A stretch of 64,000 nucleotides of DNA from Qipengyuania flava (GCF_011762005.1 NZ_JAASQU010000004.1:62001-126000); one strand, 5' to 3'. Shown: positions 47,416 through 56,688, counted from the first letter of the stretch. The notes: a model not told the origin generated them from the letters alone. Numbers and translations: made by a program.

Positions 47416-48323
47416 CGATCGCGCTGACCGGAGCCACCGGCTTCGTCGGGCAGGCGGTGCTCGACGAAGCCCAGCGGCGTGGCGTGACCCTGCGCGCGCT
47501 GACCCGCCGCGAACAAGTTGCACGCGAAGGCGTGCAATGGGTCACTGGTACACTCGCCGACGACGGGGCGCTCGCTCATCTGGTCGAGAGCGCCCAGGCG
47601 GTGATCCATGTCGCCGGGCTTACCAACAGCCCCGACCCGGCCGATTTCCACGAGGCCAATGTCGTGGGCACGCAAAAGCTGCTCGAGGCGTGCAAGGCGG
47701 CTCGAGCCAGGCGGTTCGTCTTCGTCTCCTCGCTGTCGGCACGCGAACCACGGCTGTCGCAATACGGCCATTCGAAGGCGGAGGCGGAAGCAATCGTGCA
47801 GTCCAGCGGGCTCGACTGGACGATCGTCCGCCCGCCGGGTGTCTACGGCCCGCGCGACATCGATTACTTCGAGATGTTCCGCAGCGCTCGGCTCGGCCTG
47901 GTGCCGCTGCCCCCGCGCGGGGCAAGTTCGATCATCCATGTCGATGATCTTGCAGGACTGTTGCTCGATCTCGTCAACGCCCCACCCGCACTGGTGCGGC
48001 GCAAGACCTTCGAACCCGATGACGGGCGCGAGGGCGGCTGGTCTCACAGCGAATTGGCGCAAGCGATCGGCACTGCAGTCGGACGCCGGGTGTTCGCACC
48101 GCACCTGCCGCGCTCGGTGCTTTCCGCAGCCGCGCGCGCCGATCGCTTGTTGCGCGGCGATAAGGCACGGCTAACCGCCGACCGCGTCGGCTACATGACG
48201 CATCCCAACTGGGTCGCGCGTTCGGCGATGAAAGTCCCGGAGACGGTGTGGGCTCCGCGTATCCATGGCGAGGAAGGGCTCGCCGCGACCGCACGGTGGT
48301 ATCGCGCACAAGGGTGGCTCTGA
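47412..48323 (+). CDS. NAD(P)-dependent epimerase/oxidoreductase (extended SDR)
   Basis: The 303-aa extended SDR has the cofactor motif GATGFVGQAVLDEA at residues 7-20, AGLTNSPDPADFHEANVVGTQKLLEA, and the catalytic Tyr in YGHSKAEAEAI. ATGA couples it to proB. The substrate is unknown; sequences of this kind are annotated as epimerases or complex-I-assembly-like proteins. A tRNA-Thr gene starts 50 bp later. Confidence 0.83.
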   Translation: MTIALTGATGFVGQAVLDEAQRRGVTLRALTRREQVAREGVQWVTGTLADDGALAHLVESAQAVIHVAGLTNSPDPADFHEANVVGTQKLLEACKAARARRFVFVSSLSAREPRLSQYGHSKAEAEAIVQSSGLDWTIVRPPGVYGPRDIDYFEMFRSARLGLVPLPPRGASSIIHVDDLAGLLLDLVNAPPALVRRKTFEPDDGREGGWSHSELAQAIGTAVGRRVFAPHLPRSVLSAAARADRLLRGDKARLTADRVGYMTHPNWVARSAMKVPETVWAPRIHGEEGLAATARWYRAQGWL

Positions 48324-48372
48324 ATCGCTGGACATTCGCGCGCGTTTTCGCGAAAGGCGCGATTGGTCACGG

Positions 48373-48448
<76 letters not shown>

Positions 48449-48482
48449 TTCCCCTTACAGCAAGGACCTAATGTAGTTCCTC

Positions 48483-49238
48483 TTAGAGGAAGGGTTCCTC
48501 GCCGGGCTTGTGGATGCCGCATTCGACCTTGTCCCAACCCGACCAGCGGCCCGCGCGGGGATCCTCGCCCTCGCCGACCTGGCGGGTGCAGGGTGAACAG
48601 CCGATGCTGGGAAAGCCGCGATCGACCAGCGGGTGGCGCGGCAGATCGTGGGTTTCGAAATAGGCCGCGATGTCGTCTGCAGACCAGTCGATCAGCGGAT
48701 TGATTTTGAGCCGGCCCTGCGAATCCGCGGTATCGACCTCGAAGCGCGGCAGATTGGCCCGGGTGGCCGATTGGAAAGCCTTGCGACCGGTGAAGCTTGC
48801 ATCGAATCCCGCAAGCGCTTTTTCGAGCGGCTTGACCTTGCGCAGCTCGCAGCAACCATCCGGGTCGTAGGACCAGCGCAGCCCCGTCTCGTCGCGCGAC
48901 TGCAGATCCGCGATCTCGGGATAAAGATCGACCCGGTTGAGCCCGAGCCGATCGGTCAGCTCGTCGCGATAGGCCAGCGTTTCGGAAAAATGCTTGCCGG
49001 TATCGAGAAACAGCACCGGAACCGTAGGATCGACCTGCGCGATCAGGTGCAGCAGCACAGCGCTTTCCGCCCCGAAGCTGGACACCACCGCCATATCGCC
49101 CACGAGGCTGCCCTCGATCACCGCGCGCAGCCATTCCTCCGTCTCGGTCCCGCGGAACATGCGGTTGAGGCGGATGGCGTCCTGCTCGGTGAAGCGGGGC
49201 CCCGTGTCGATACGGTCGATGGCGCGCACCTCGTTCAT
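48483..49238 (-). CDS. cysH: Adenylylsulfate (APS) reductase, [4Fe-4S] type
   Basis: The 251-aa enzyme reduces activated sulfate to sulfite. It carries the iron-sulfur motif of the APS-using class: C129-C130, C214 and C217, plus the catalytic C240 in ECGIH. PAPS-specific enzymes lack the cluster cysteines, so APS should be the substrate. It is last in cobA-DUF2849-cysI-DUF934-cysH, and its start shares 4 bp with the preceding stop. Confidence 0.92.
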   Translation of the reverse strand: MNEVRAIDRIDTGPRFTEQDAIRLNRMFRGTETEEWLRAVIEGSLVGDMAVVSSFGAESAVLLHLIAQVDPTVPVLFLDTGKHFSETLAYRDELTDRLGLNRVDLYPEIADLQSRDETGLRWSYDPDGCCELRKVKPLEKALAGFDASFTGRKAFQSATRANLPRFEVDTADSQGRLKINPLIDWSADDIAAYFETHDLPRHPLVDRGFPSIGCSPCTRQVGEGEDPRAGRWSGWDKVECGIHKPGEEPFL

Positions 49239-49660
49239 GCGTGCCGCTTGGTCCAGATCGGCGTGCGATCGTCGGCCGCGTCCTGATAGACTTCGGGCCA
49301 GCGATCGAACGCCGCCTGGACATCGTCCTTGTCGAGCTGCTGGTCGGGTTCGAATGCATCGAAGCCGCAGCGCCGCATATAGGCGAGCTGGTCGACCAGC
49401 ACGTCGCCCACCGCACGCAGTTCGCCTTCGTAGCCGGCTTCGCGCAGGATGCGCGCGGAAGAATAGCCGCGTCCGTCACCGAAGGCGGGGAAGTTCACTT
49501 CCACCAGCGACAGGCGGCCGAGGTGCGGAAGCAGTTCGCGCGCGTCGTCGCCCGGTTCGATGCGGACGGCGGCGGCATTGGACTGGTCGAGGAAAGCGTC
49601 GACCGTAACTGCGGGATGATCGACCGGTTGGTCGTCGCGATAGCGCAGCGTCTCAGCCAT
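49235..49660 (-). CDS. DUF934 protein of the sulfite reductase operon
   Basis: The 141-aa protein matches the DUF934 (COG3749) type, with LLPHLGRLSLVEVNFPAFGDGRGYSSARILRE as the characteristic region (seen as short blocks: FPAFGDGRGYS, DVLVDQLAYMRRCGFDAF). The function is unknown; it is nearly always next to cysI in alphaproteobacteria and may assist sulfite reductase. It overlaps cysI by 8 bp and cysH by 4 bp. Confidence 0.85.
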   Translation of the reverse strand: MAETLRYRDDQPVDHPAVTVDAFLDQSNAAAVRIEPGDDARELLPHLGRLSLVEVNFPAFGDGRGYSSARILREAGYEGELRAVGDVLVDQLAYMRRCGFDAFEPDQQLDKDDVQAAFDRWPEVYQDAADDRTPIWTKRHA

Positions 49661-51287
49661 AGAGCGCCTCCTTGAAGGGGTTCATGCCGATCCGGCGATA
49701 GGTGTCGAGGAAACGTTCGCCGTCCTGGCGCTCGTTCTCATAGACATTGGTCACGGTCTCGACCGCATCGACGATGCCATTCTCGTCGAAGCCGGGACCG
49801 GTTATCTTGGCGAGACTGACGTCTTCTGCCTCGCTGCCGCCGAGCAGCAGTTGGTAATTCTCGACGCCCTTACGATCGACGCCGAGGATACCGATGTGGC
49901 CGGCGTGGTGATGGCCGCAGGCGTTGATGCAACCTGAGATCTTGAGCTTGAGTTCGCCCAGCGTCCCGGTCTTGCCATTGGCCGCGAAGCGTTCTGAAAT
50001 GCGCTGTGCGATCGGGATCGATCGCGCGTTTGCGAGGCTGCAGTAGTCGAGCCCCGGGCAGGCGATGATGTCTTCGACCGTGTCGAGATTGGGACTGCCC
50101 AGCCCGGCCTCGTCGAGCGCGGTCCACAGTGCATGCAAATCGGCCTTGCGGACATGCGGCAACACGATGTTCTGCGTGTGCATCACGCGCAGCTCATCGA
50201 AGCTGTAGTCCTTCGCCAGATCCGCCATCAGCCGCATCTGTTCCGCGGTTGCGTCGCCGGGGATCCCGCCGACCGGCTTAAGGCTGATAACGGCCGAAAC
50301 GTAACCGGCTTCCTTGTGCGCCACGGTGTTGCGATCGACCCAGACGGCGAAATCCGGATCGCTGCGATCGACTTCCTCTGGCGCCCCCGCTTCGAACAGC
50401 GGGTCTTCGAAATAGGTGCGGATCCGCTCGAGCTCCGCGAAGGGCGGCTCGACGCCTTCTTCGAGCAGATGCGCATATTCGGCCTCGACCTGGCGGGTGT
50501 ATTCCTCCGCGCCCATCTCGTGGACCAGGATCTTGATCCGCGCCTTGTACTTGTTGTCGCGGCGCCCGTGGCGATTGTAGACCCTGAGGCAGGCCTCGGC
50601 ATAGGTGACCAACCGGTCGAGCGGGACGAACGCGTTGATGCAGGGGGCCACCATCGGCGTGCGGCCCATGCCGCCACCGACATAGAACGCGGCGCCCAGC
50701 TCGCCCGCATCGTTCTTCACGATCTGGATGCCGATGTCGTGCAACCGCATGGCTGCACGATCGGTGTCGCTGGCGATCACCGCGATCTTGAACTTGCGCG
50801 GCAGATAACTGAATTCCGGATGGAAGCTCGACCACTGGCGCAGCAGTTCGGCATAGGGCCGCGGATCGACGATTTCGTCTGCGGCGGCACCTGCGAAATG
50901 GTCCGAACTGATGTTGCGGATGCAATTGCCGCTGGTCTGGATGGCGTGCATTTCGACCTTGGCGAGATCGGCCAGGATATCGCCTGCATCTTCAAGCTTG
51001 ATCCAGTTGTACTGGATGTTCTGGCGCGTAGTGAAGTGGCCGTAACCGCGGTCGTACTTGTCCGCGATATCGGCGAGCGCGTGCATCTGCTGGCTGTTCA
51101 GCGTGCCATAGGGGATTGCAACGCGCAGCATGTAGGCGTGCAACTGAAGGTACAACCCGTTCATCAGCCGCAGTGGCTTGAACTGGTCTTCGGTCAGCTT
51201 GCCTTCGAGGCGGCGGCGGGCCTGGTCGCGGAATTCCTCGACGCGGGCATCGACCATCGCCTGGTCATATTGATCATATTTGTACAT
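49653..51287 (-). CDS. cysI: Sulfite/nitrite reductase, siroheme [4Fe-4S] hemoprotein
   Basis: The 544-aa enzyme reduces sulfite to sulfide. The siroheme-cluster ligands are CPGLDYC with CINAC in KISGCINACGHHHAGHIGILG, and the two ferredoxin-like half repeats are both present (GYGHFTTRQNIQYNWIKL). ATG 51287 shares one base with the DUF2849 stop. There is no CysJ flavoprotein subunit in this window, so ferredoxin or another donor is likely. The position in a cysH operon favours sulfite over nitrite. Confidence 0.92.
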   Translation of the reverse strand: MYKYDQYDQAMVDARVEEFRDQARRRLEGKLTEDQFKPLRLMNGLYLQLHAYMLRVAIPYGTLNSQQMHALADIADKYDRGYGHFTTRQNIQYNWIKLEDAGDILADLAKVEMHAIQTSGNCIRNISSDHFAGAAADEIVDPRPYAELLRQWSSFHPEFSYLPRKFKIAVIASDTDRAAMRLHDIGIQIVKNDAGELGAAFYVGGGMGRTPMVAPCINAFVPLDRLVTYAEACLRVYNRHGRRDNKYKARIKILVHEMGAEEYTRQVEAEYAHLLEEGVEPPFAELERIRTYFEDPLFEAGAPEEVDRSDPDFAVWVDRNTVAHKEAGYVSAVISLKPVGGIPGDATAEQMRLMADLAKDYSFDELRVMHTQNIVLPHVRKADLHALWTALDEAGLGSPNLDTVEDIIACPGLDYCSLANARSIPIAQRISERFAANGKTGTLGELKLKISGCINACGHHHAGHIGILGVDRKGVENYQLLLGGSEAEDVSLAKITGPGFDENGIVDAVETVTNVYENERQDGERFLDTYRRIGMNPFKEALYG

Positions 51288-51583
51288 CAGATCACCCAGT
51301 TGCCGATTTCGGGATCGGCGGGCTTGAGGGTCAGGTCGGGGCGGACGGTCGGGCCGAGGGCGCGCACGCGTTCCTTGATGTGCGCGGGCCGCGGGCTGCC
51401 CTCGTGCAGTTCGGCGTCGACGGCATAGGGCGAATTGACCCGTCGCGAAGCCTCTTCGCGGCGGGCGATTTCGTCCTCGTTTCCAGTGACATCGGCAGCA
51501 TCTTCGACATGGATCGACCAATCGCTGCCGGTCCACCAGGTGACCGCGCCGGTCTTCAAGTCATTTCCGGTCAGCAGTCTCAT
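51287..51583 (-). CDS. DUF2849 protein of the sulfite reductase operon
   Basis: The 98-aa protein is of the DUF2849 type, small and acidic (LTGNDLKTGAVTWWTG, ALGPTVRPDLTLKPADPEIGNWVI). It sits between cobA and cysI as in many alphaproteobacteria. ATG 51583 was chosen because it overlaps the cobA stop (ATGA); an ATG at 51598 lies inside cobA. No catalytic residue is evident. A role in delivery of siroheme or electrons is speculative. Confidence 0.85.
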   Translation of the reverse strand: MRLLTGNDLKTGAVTWWTGSDWSIHVEDAADVTGNEDEIARREEASRRVNSPYAVDAELHEGSPRPAHIKERVRALGPTVRPDLTLKPADPEIGNWVI

Positions 51584-52338
51584 CGTGCGGCCTCCCATGC
51601 CGTCGCCGCCAGCGCGACATCATCGCGTGCGGTCACTTCGCCGATCACGATCAGTGCGGGGCTCACCACCTGCTCGTTTTCGACAAGACCGGGCAGGCCG
51701 GCCAGCAGGCCACGCAGCACACGCATTTCGGGCCGCGTACCGTTTTCGATGACCGCCACCGGCATGTCGGGCGAAAGCCCGTCTTCCATCAGCTTCTCGG
51801 CAATCAGCGGCGCGGTCTTCACGCCCATGTAGATTACCAGCGTTCGGCCCTTGCCTGCGAGCCCGGCCCAATCCTGATCCCTGAGCCCCTTGCACTGTCC
51901 CGCGACGAAACTGACGATGCTCGATGCGTCACGGTGCGTCAGTGCGATTTGTGCCGCGGCCGCCGCGCCATTGGCGGCGCTGATACCCGGGACCACTTCG
52001 ACCGGAACACCCGCGGCGCGGGCAACTTCGGCTTCCTCGCCGCCGCGCCCGAAAATGAACGGGTCGCCGCCCTTGAGACGCACGACATCTTCGCCCGAAC
52101 GCGCGATCCGCACGAGCAAATCACTGATGTCTTCCTGCGGAAGCGTATGATGCGAACGGCGCTTGGCCACCGAGATCAATTCGGCATCCTTGCGGGCGAG
52201 CGCCATGATCGCGGGGTCGACGAGCCCGTCGTGCACGATGGTGCGCGCTCGCTCAATCAGCCGCGCGGCGCGGATCGTCAGGAGGTCGGGATCGCCCGGC
52301 CCCGCACCGACGAGATAAATGGTTCCGGTCTTTGCCAT
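51580..52338 (-). CDS. cobA: Uroporphyrinogen-III C-methyltransferase
   Basis: The 252-aa enzyme uses S-adenosylmethionine to convert uroporphyrinogen III to precorrin-2 for siroheme. The SAM-binding YLVGAGPGDPDLLT opens it and VVRLKGGDPFIFGRGGEEAEV is the family block. It lacks the CysG dehydrogenase/chelatase domain, so those steps come from elsewhere. It is first in the sulfur operon, so siroheme supply is coordinated with sulfite reduction. ATG 52338 was preferred over an in-frame start 36 bases upstream. Confidence 0.93.
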   Translation of the reverse strand: MAKTGTIYLVGAGPGDPDLLTIRAARLIERARTIVHDGLVDPAIMALARKDAELISVAKRRSHHTLPQEDISDLLVRIARSGEDVVRLKGGDPFIFGRGGEEAEVARAAGVPVEVVPGISAANGAAAAAQIALTHRDASSIVSFVAGQCKGLRDQDWAGLAGKGRTLVIYMGVKTAPLIAEKLMEDGLSPDMPVAVIENGTRPEMRVLRGLLAGLPGLVENEQVVSPALIVIGEVTARDDVALAATAWEAAR

Positions 52339-52435
52339 GCGTGCAAGATGCGGGGACGCAGCCGCTGGCGCCAATCAGAATGCGTGTCCGACAAGGAAGG
52401 CGAGATTTTGAAACCGCCGCTGTGCGCGCGGAAAA

Positions 52436-53509
52436 CTAATCTTTCGCGCCCGATCGCGGCTCGCGGCGCTCGGCAAGCAGTTCGACCAGCCGTTCGAGCT
52501 GGTCGCTTCCGCGCAGGTGGATGTCACGCTGCGGAAAGGGAATTTCGATCCCGTTGTCCTTGAACAGCCACCACAGCTTCTTGAGCACGGCGCTGCGTAC
52601 GTTGCCGACGCCTTCTTCGGGATCCTTGATCCAGCAGTGGATCACGAAATTGACCGAATTGTCGCCATATTCGCTCATCCACACGGTCGGCGGCGGGGCG
52701 CTGAGCACACGGTCGGAACTGCGCGCGGCTTCGAGCATCAGTTCCTCGGCAAGTTTCATGTCGGCCTCGTAGCTGACGCCGACGGGCACCTGCATGCGCA
52801 CGTTTTTCGATGAATAGGACCAGTTCTCGACCTGGTTGATCATCAGGTTTTCGTTCGGGATCAGATATTCGCGCTGGTCGCGCGTGGTCACCGAAACCGC
52901 CCGGATGCCGATCTTGCGGATCTGGCCGAAGCTTTCGTTGCCCGCGAGATCGGCGACCGCAATGACGTCGCCCGGCTTGATCGAGCGGTCCATGAGCAGG
53001 ATGATCCCCGCGATCAGATTGCCGAAAGTCTTCTGCAGACCGAAACCGATCGCCAGGCCGAATGCACCCGAGAACACCGCCAGCGCGGTCAGGTCGATCC
53101 CCAGCAGGTCGATGCCGATGAAGAAGGCCGCGGCCCACACGATGATCGTGACGATCTTCTCGACGAGCAATTGTTGCGCATCGTCGAGCCGGGTCATGCG
53201 CTTGACCAGCCGGCGTGCCATGCGGCTGGCGAACCACGCGAATACGAGAACCCCGATGATCACCGCACTGACGATCAGCACGTCGAACAACGAAATGCGG
53301 AAATCGCCCAGCGAAAGCGCCACCTTGTCGACCGTATCGATGACCGAGCCGACGGTTTCACTCTGCGAACTGAGCGCTTCCTTGGCCCCTTCCGCCGCCG
53401 CCACCGAGCTCTCTTCCTCGACCGGTTCTGCAAGGCTCCACGCCGGTTCGACGGGCGCTGCCTCGGTGGTCGGCTCTGCGGTCGGGGGTGTCGGGCCCTG
53501 CACGTTCAT
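52436..53509 (-). CDS. Small-conductance mechanosensitive channel (MscS family)
   Basis: The 357-aa inner-membrane channel relieves osmotic pressure. After an N-terminal Pro/Glu-rich segment (~60 aa) there are about three helices, ending in the pore-lining TM3 (FSGAFGLAIGFGLQKTFGNLIAG) and the cytoplasmic beta domain with ADLAGNESFGQIRKIGIRAVSVTTRD. Length exceeds E. coli MscS (286 aa) because of the N-terminal extension. Its start overlaps the metC-like stop by 4 bp. Confidence 0.9.
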   Translation of the reverse strand: MNVQGPTPPTAEPTTEAAPVEPAWSLAEPVEEESSVAAAEGAKEALSSQSETVGSVIDTVDKVALSLGDFRISLFDVLIVSAVIIGVLVFAWFASRMARRLVKRMTRLDDAQQLLVEKIVTIIVWAAAFFIGIDLLGIDLTALAVFSGAFGLAIGFGLQKTFGNLIAGIILLMDRSIKPGDVIAVADLAGNESFGQIRKIGIRAVSVTTRDQREYLIPNENLMINQVENWSYSSKNVRMQVPVGVSYEADMKLAEELMLEAARSSDRVLSAPPPTVWMSEYGDNSVNFVIHCWIKDPEEGVGNVRSAVLKKLWWLFKDNGIEIPFPQRDIHLRGSDQLERLVELLAERREPRSGAKD

Positions 53510-54717
53510 CCTTCGTTGAATGCCGCGAACCCGCGCTCGAGGTCGGCGATCAGATCGTCCTTGTCTTCCAGTCCGATCGATAGCCGGATGGCATGGCGAT
53601 CCTCAACCCCCCAGTCCGGTTTGGGCCAAGCCATCTGGCTGCGCACCGGTTCGACATCGAAAGGCAGCGCGAGGCTTTCGAACCCGCCCCAACTGTACCC
53701 GATGCCGAACAGGTCCAGTCGGTCGACCAGTCGACAGCGTGCCGCGTCGTCCCCGCCGCGCAACACGAAGCTGAACAGGCCGGAGCCGCCGTTGAAATCC
53801 CGCTGCCAGAGGGCGTGGCCGGGCGTTCCGGGGAGCAGCGGCGACAGGACATGCGCAACCTCCTCGCGCTCGGCCAACCAGCCGGCGATGGCGAGCGCGC
53901 TTGCGGTCTCGCGTTCGAGCCGGACGCCCATGGTGCGCAGTCCGCGCAGGACGAGCGCGGCATCATCGGGCGAAACGACATGACCAAGTTGCTGCGCGCC
54001 CAGACGCAGACGGCGATACCAGCGCTCGCCCGCGCTCGCCGCGCCCATCATCACGTCCGAATGCCCGCCGACGTGCTTGGTCAGCGCGGTGATGGCGATG
54101 TCACAGCCGCGTTCCAGTGCCGGAAAGCCAAGCGCCGTGGCCCAGGTGTTGTCGACGAGGCTGACAGCGCCTTTCTCGCGCGCGATCCGCGCCAGAGCCG
54201 GGATGTCGCACACTTCCATGGTGAGACTGCCGGGCACCTCGAGCATGACCGCGCGGGTCCTGTCGCAGAAGGCAGCCTCATAGGCTTCGAGATCTAGCGG
54301 ATCGAAGAAGCGATGCTCTATGCCGAACCCCTTGAGCAGGCCCGTGGCGACGCTACGCGTAGGATCGTAGGCATTGTCGGCGACGAGCAGGACATCGCCG
54401 CTACGCAGCACCGCCAGCAACGCGGCCGACAATGCGGCAAGTCCGCTGGGATAGAGCACGGTGCCCGCAGCCCCTGGTTCGAGCGCGGTCAGCGCCTCGC
54501 TCAGCGCCCATTGGGTGGGCGCCCCGCGGCGACCGTAGAAGAATTGCCCGTCGCGGTTGTCCGCCTTGCGTTCGCGCAATTCGGCGCAGCTGGCATAGAG
54601 ATGCGTGCTCGCGCGCCAGACGGGCGGATTGACCACCGCTTCGGCAAAAGCGCCCGAGCGTCCGCTGGTCACCAGACGGGTATCGCTTCGGAGGGTTGGA
54701 TCGTCCTTGCCGGCCAT
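53506..54717 (-). CDS. metC: Cystathionine beta-lyase
   Basis: The 403-aa PLP enzyme splits cystathionine to homocysteine, pyruvate and ammonia. The PLP Lys is K214 in ALTKHVGGHSD; LYPSGLAALSAALLA and SLVDNTWATALGFPALERG are Cys/Met-metabolism blocks. I chose ATG 54717; a longer frame would run into sseA. Gamma-lyases of this family look alike, so beta versus gamma specificity is inferred. It lies between sseA and mscS with 2-bp and 4-bp junctions. Confidence 0.88.
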   Translation of the reverse strand: MAGKDDPTLRSDTRLVTSGRSGAFAEAVVNPPVWRASTHLYASCAELRERKADNRDGQFFYGRRGAPTQWALSEALTALEPGAAGTVLYPSGLAALSAALLAVLRSGDVLLVADNAYDPTRSVATGLLKGFGIEHRFFDPLDLEAYEAAFCDRTRAVMLEVPGSLTMEVCDIPALARIAREKGAVSLVDNTWATALGFPALERGCDIAITALTKHVGGHSDVMMGAASAGERWYRRLRLGAQQLGHVVSPDDAALVLRGLRTMGVRLERETASALAIAGWLAEREEVAHVLSPLLPGTPGHALWQRDFNGGSGLFSFVLRGGDDAARCRLVDRLDLFGIGYSWGGFESLALPFDVEPVRSQMAWPKPDWGVEDRHAIRLSIGLEDKDDLIADLERGFAAFNEG

Positions 54718-54719
54718 TG

Positions 54720-55553
54720 CTACCCTGCCATCCCCCGTTGCTTGGGCGTATCCGGATCGCTGCTCCACTCGAGCCAGCTGCCATCGTAGAGCGCAACATC
54801 GTCGCGACCTGCCAGATGGAGGGCGAAGGCAAGGACTGCGGCGGTCATGCCGCTGTTGCAGCTCGTGACCACCGGCCTTCCGGCATCGACCCCGCTTTCC
54901 GCGAAGATGGCCGCGATGTCCTGCGGCGCGAGATAGGTTCCGTCATCGGCGAAAAGGCGCGCGAAATGGACGCTTCTGGCACCGGGGATATGCCCCTGTG
55001 AGCCGCTGCCTTCCTCGCCTGCGAAGCGTGCGGCATCGCGCGCGTCCACCACTTGCTCGCGCCCGCTGGTGCAATTGACGAGCATCTGCTGCTTGGATCG
55101 AACCACGCCGGCGGGGCCGGTGACGGGGAAATCGGCCGGGCTGGCATTCGCGCCCCCGCTGGCCAGAGGACGATCCTCCGCCTTCCACTTGCCCAGCCCG
55201 CCATCGAGGATCGCAACTTGGGCAAAACCGTAAAGGCGGAAGATGAACCAGGCGCGCGCCGCGCTTCTGATCTGGCTGTCGTCATACAGGACCACCCGGC
55301 TGTCCGCCCCGATCCCCAGCTGCCCCAGCCGGGCGGCGAAATGTTCCGCCGTGGGCAAGGCCTTGGGAACGGGTGAAGCCGTATCGACGAAGCTCGCCAA
55401 GTCGAGAAACCGCGCACCCGGGATATGCGCCTCGGCAAATTCCTGCGCCGATTTGCGCGGACTGTCCGGCAGATGCAGCGAGGCATCGAGCACGACCAGA
55501 TCATCGGCAGCGAGCGCATCGGCAAGCCATTGGGTCGAAACGAGACTGTCCAT
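54720..55553 (-). CDS. sseA: 3-Mercaptopyruvate sulfurtransferase
   Basis: The 277-aa tandem rhodanese moves sulfur from mercaptopyruvate or thiosulfate to acceptors. The first, inactive domain has LVVLDASLHLPDS; the second has the catalytic C232 in SCNSGMTAA, the CxSGxT loop of MST enzymes. I chose ATG 55553; upstream codons are basic and low in complexity. It precedes metC by 2 bp, so sulfur transfer and homocysteine formation appear co-expressed. Confidence 0.88.
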   Translation of the reverse strand: MDSLVSTQWLADALAADDLVVLDASLHLPDSPRKSAQEFAEAHIPGARFLDLASFVDTASPVPKALPTAEHFAARLGQLGIGADSRVVLYDDSQIRSAARAWFIFRLYGFAQVAILDGGLGKWKAEDRPLASGGANASPADFPVTGPAGVVRSKQQMLVNCTSGREQVVDARDAARFAGEEGSGSQGHIPGARSVHFARLFADDGTYLAPQDIAAIFAESGVDAGRPVVTSCNSGMTAAVLAFALHLAGRDDVALYDGSWLEWSSDPDTPKQRGMAG

Positions 55554-55590
55554 CCCGCTTCGGTTAGCGGGCCGGTCGGGTGAAGTCGAG

Positions 55591-56688
55591 CTAAGCGATC
55601 TCGCGCTGCGCGATGGGAGCGTAGCTGCGCGGTCCCTCGTCCAGCCGGAAAGGCTGCAGGCGCCCGCCCTCCGGCGTCCCCTGTCCGACCACATAGGTCT
55701 TCACCACCGCATCGCTCTCGGCACGATCGATCCGCAGGCGAAGCAGCGGCACCAGCAGCGGAAAACGGCCCTGGCGGATGACATGCGCTGTCGCCAGCGG
55801 CATCTGTACCTGCCCAGTCAGCGTCATGCTCTGGCGCGGCGAGAGGCGCGCGACATCGTGCCGCTGCTCGAGCACGCTTTGCAGCGTTGCGACCTGATCT
55901 TCCATCGGCGCCTCTGCATGCGCCGATACCAGATCGAGCCCGATTGCGAGTTCGGTCAAAGCAGCATCGGTGCGGTTGATCAGCGTGACGCTGTATTTGA
56001 GCGTGGCATAGGCCGCGCTGCGAATAAGCTTCTCGTTCTCCACCCGGATCTGAACCACCTCGGCCAGCGGCAGTGCCTGCGCGGGGCCAGCACCGGCCAC
56101 CACCGGGCGTTCTATCTCGGGCACCACGACGCTCCGCCGCCGGCGCCATAGCAGGAGGCCCGCACCCGAAAGGGCAAGCAACGCCGCCGCACCCGCCAGC
56201 CAGGGCCATCGCACGGGAGCAACTGCGCTCTCGTCCGAACCCGGGCCCGCAGCGTCGCTCGCGGGGACAGCGGGATCGGGCTGCGCCACGGATGGCACGG
56301 ACGTATCGCCCGGCTGTGCTTGCGACGGCGTCGGCGAAGGCACTGGCGGCGATACGGGGGCGGTCTCGATCGCGCGCGGCGTTACCGTCGGCAACGGAAC
56401 CGCGCGGGGTTCGGGCTGCACCGACCGTGGTTCAGGACGCAGCGAATCGGCAGTTGGCGTCGGGGTCGGGGTCGGCGTATTGGCGGTCGATGGAGTGGGT
56501 GCAGGCGTGTTTACCGCTCGCGGCCTGATCTCGATCCCGCTGCGCGTATCGGCAGGCCCCTGCGCCTGCGGCGTCGCGCTTGGTGTGGGCGCGGGCTCGA
56601 GCGAGAAATCATTGACCGACTGCGCCAGTGCCGCGGCGGGCAGGAGCGCCGTCACGGCGGCCGGGAAGATACGGAAAGCAAAGGACAT
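55591..56688 (-). CDS. Pro/Thr-rich single-pass membrane protein, unknown function
   Basis: The 365-aa protein has a signal peptide (MSFAFRIFPAAVTALLPAAA, then LAQS), a long Pro/Thr/Ala-rich periplasmic stretch (about residues 25-170, with repeats such as PTPTPTPT), one membrane helix (about 173-195, WPWLAGAAALLALSGAGLLLW), then RRRR and a cytoplasmic beta-rich domain (VENEKLIRSAAYATLKYSVTLINRTDAALTEL as short blocks). I do not recognise the family. ATG 56688 was chosen for the signal. sseA follows 37 bp after its stop. Confidence 0.65.
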   Translation of the reverse strand: MSFAFRIFPAAVTALLPAAALAQSVNDFSLEPAPTPSATPQAQGPADTRSGIEIRPRAVNTPAPTPSTANTPTPTPTPTADSLRPEPRSVQPEPRAVPLPTVTPRAIETAPVSPPVPSPTPSQAQPGDTSVPSVAQPDPAVPASDAAGPGSDESAVAPVRWPWLAGAAALLALSGAGLLLWRRRRSVVVPEIERPVVAGAGPAQALPLAEVVQIRVENEKLIRSAAYATLKYSVTLINRTDAALTELAIGLDLVSAHAEAPMEDQVATLQSVLEQRHDVARLSPRQSMTLTGQVQMPLATAHVIRQGRFPLLVPLLRLRIDRAESDAVVKTYVVGQGTPEGGRLQPFRLDEGPRSYAPIAQREIA

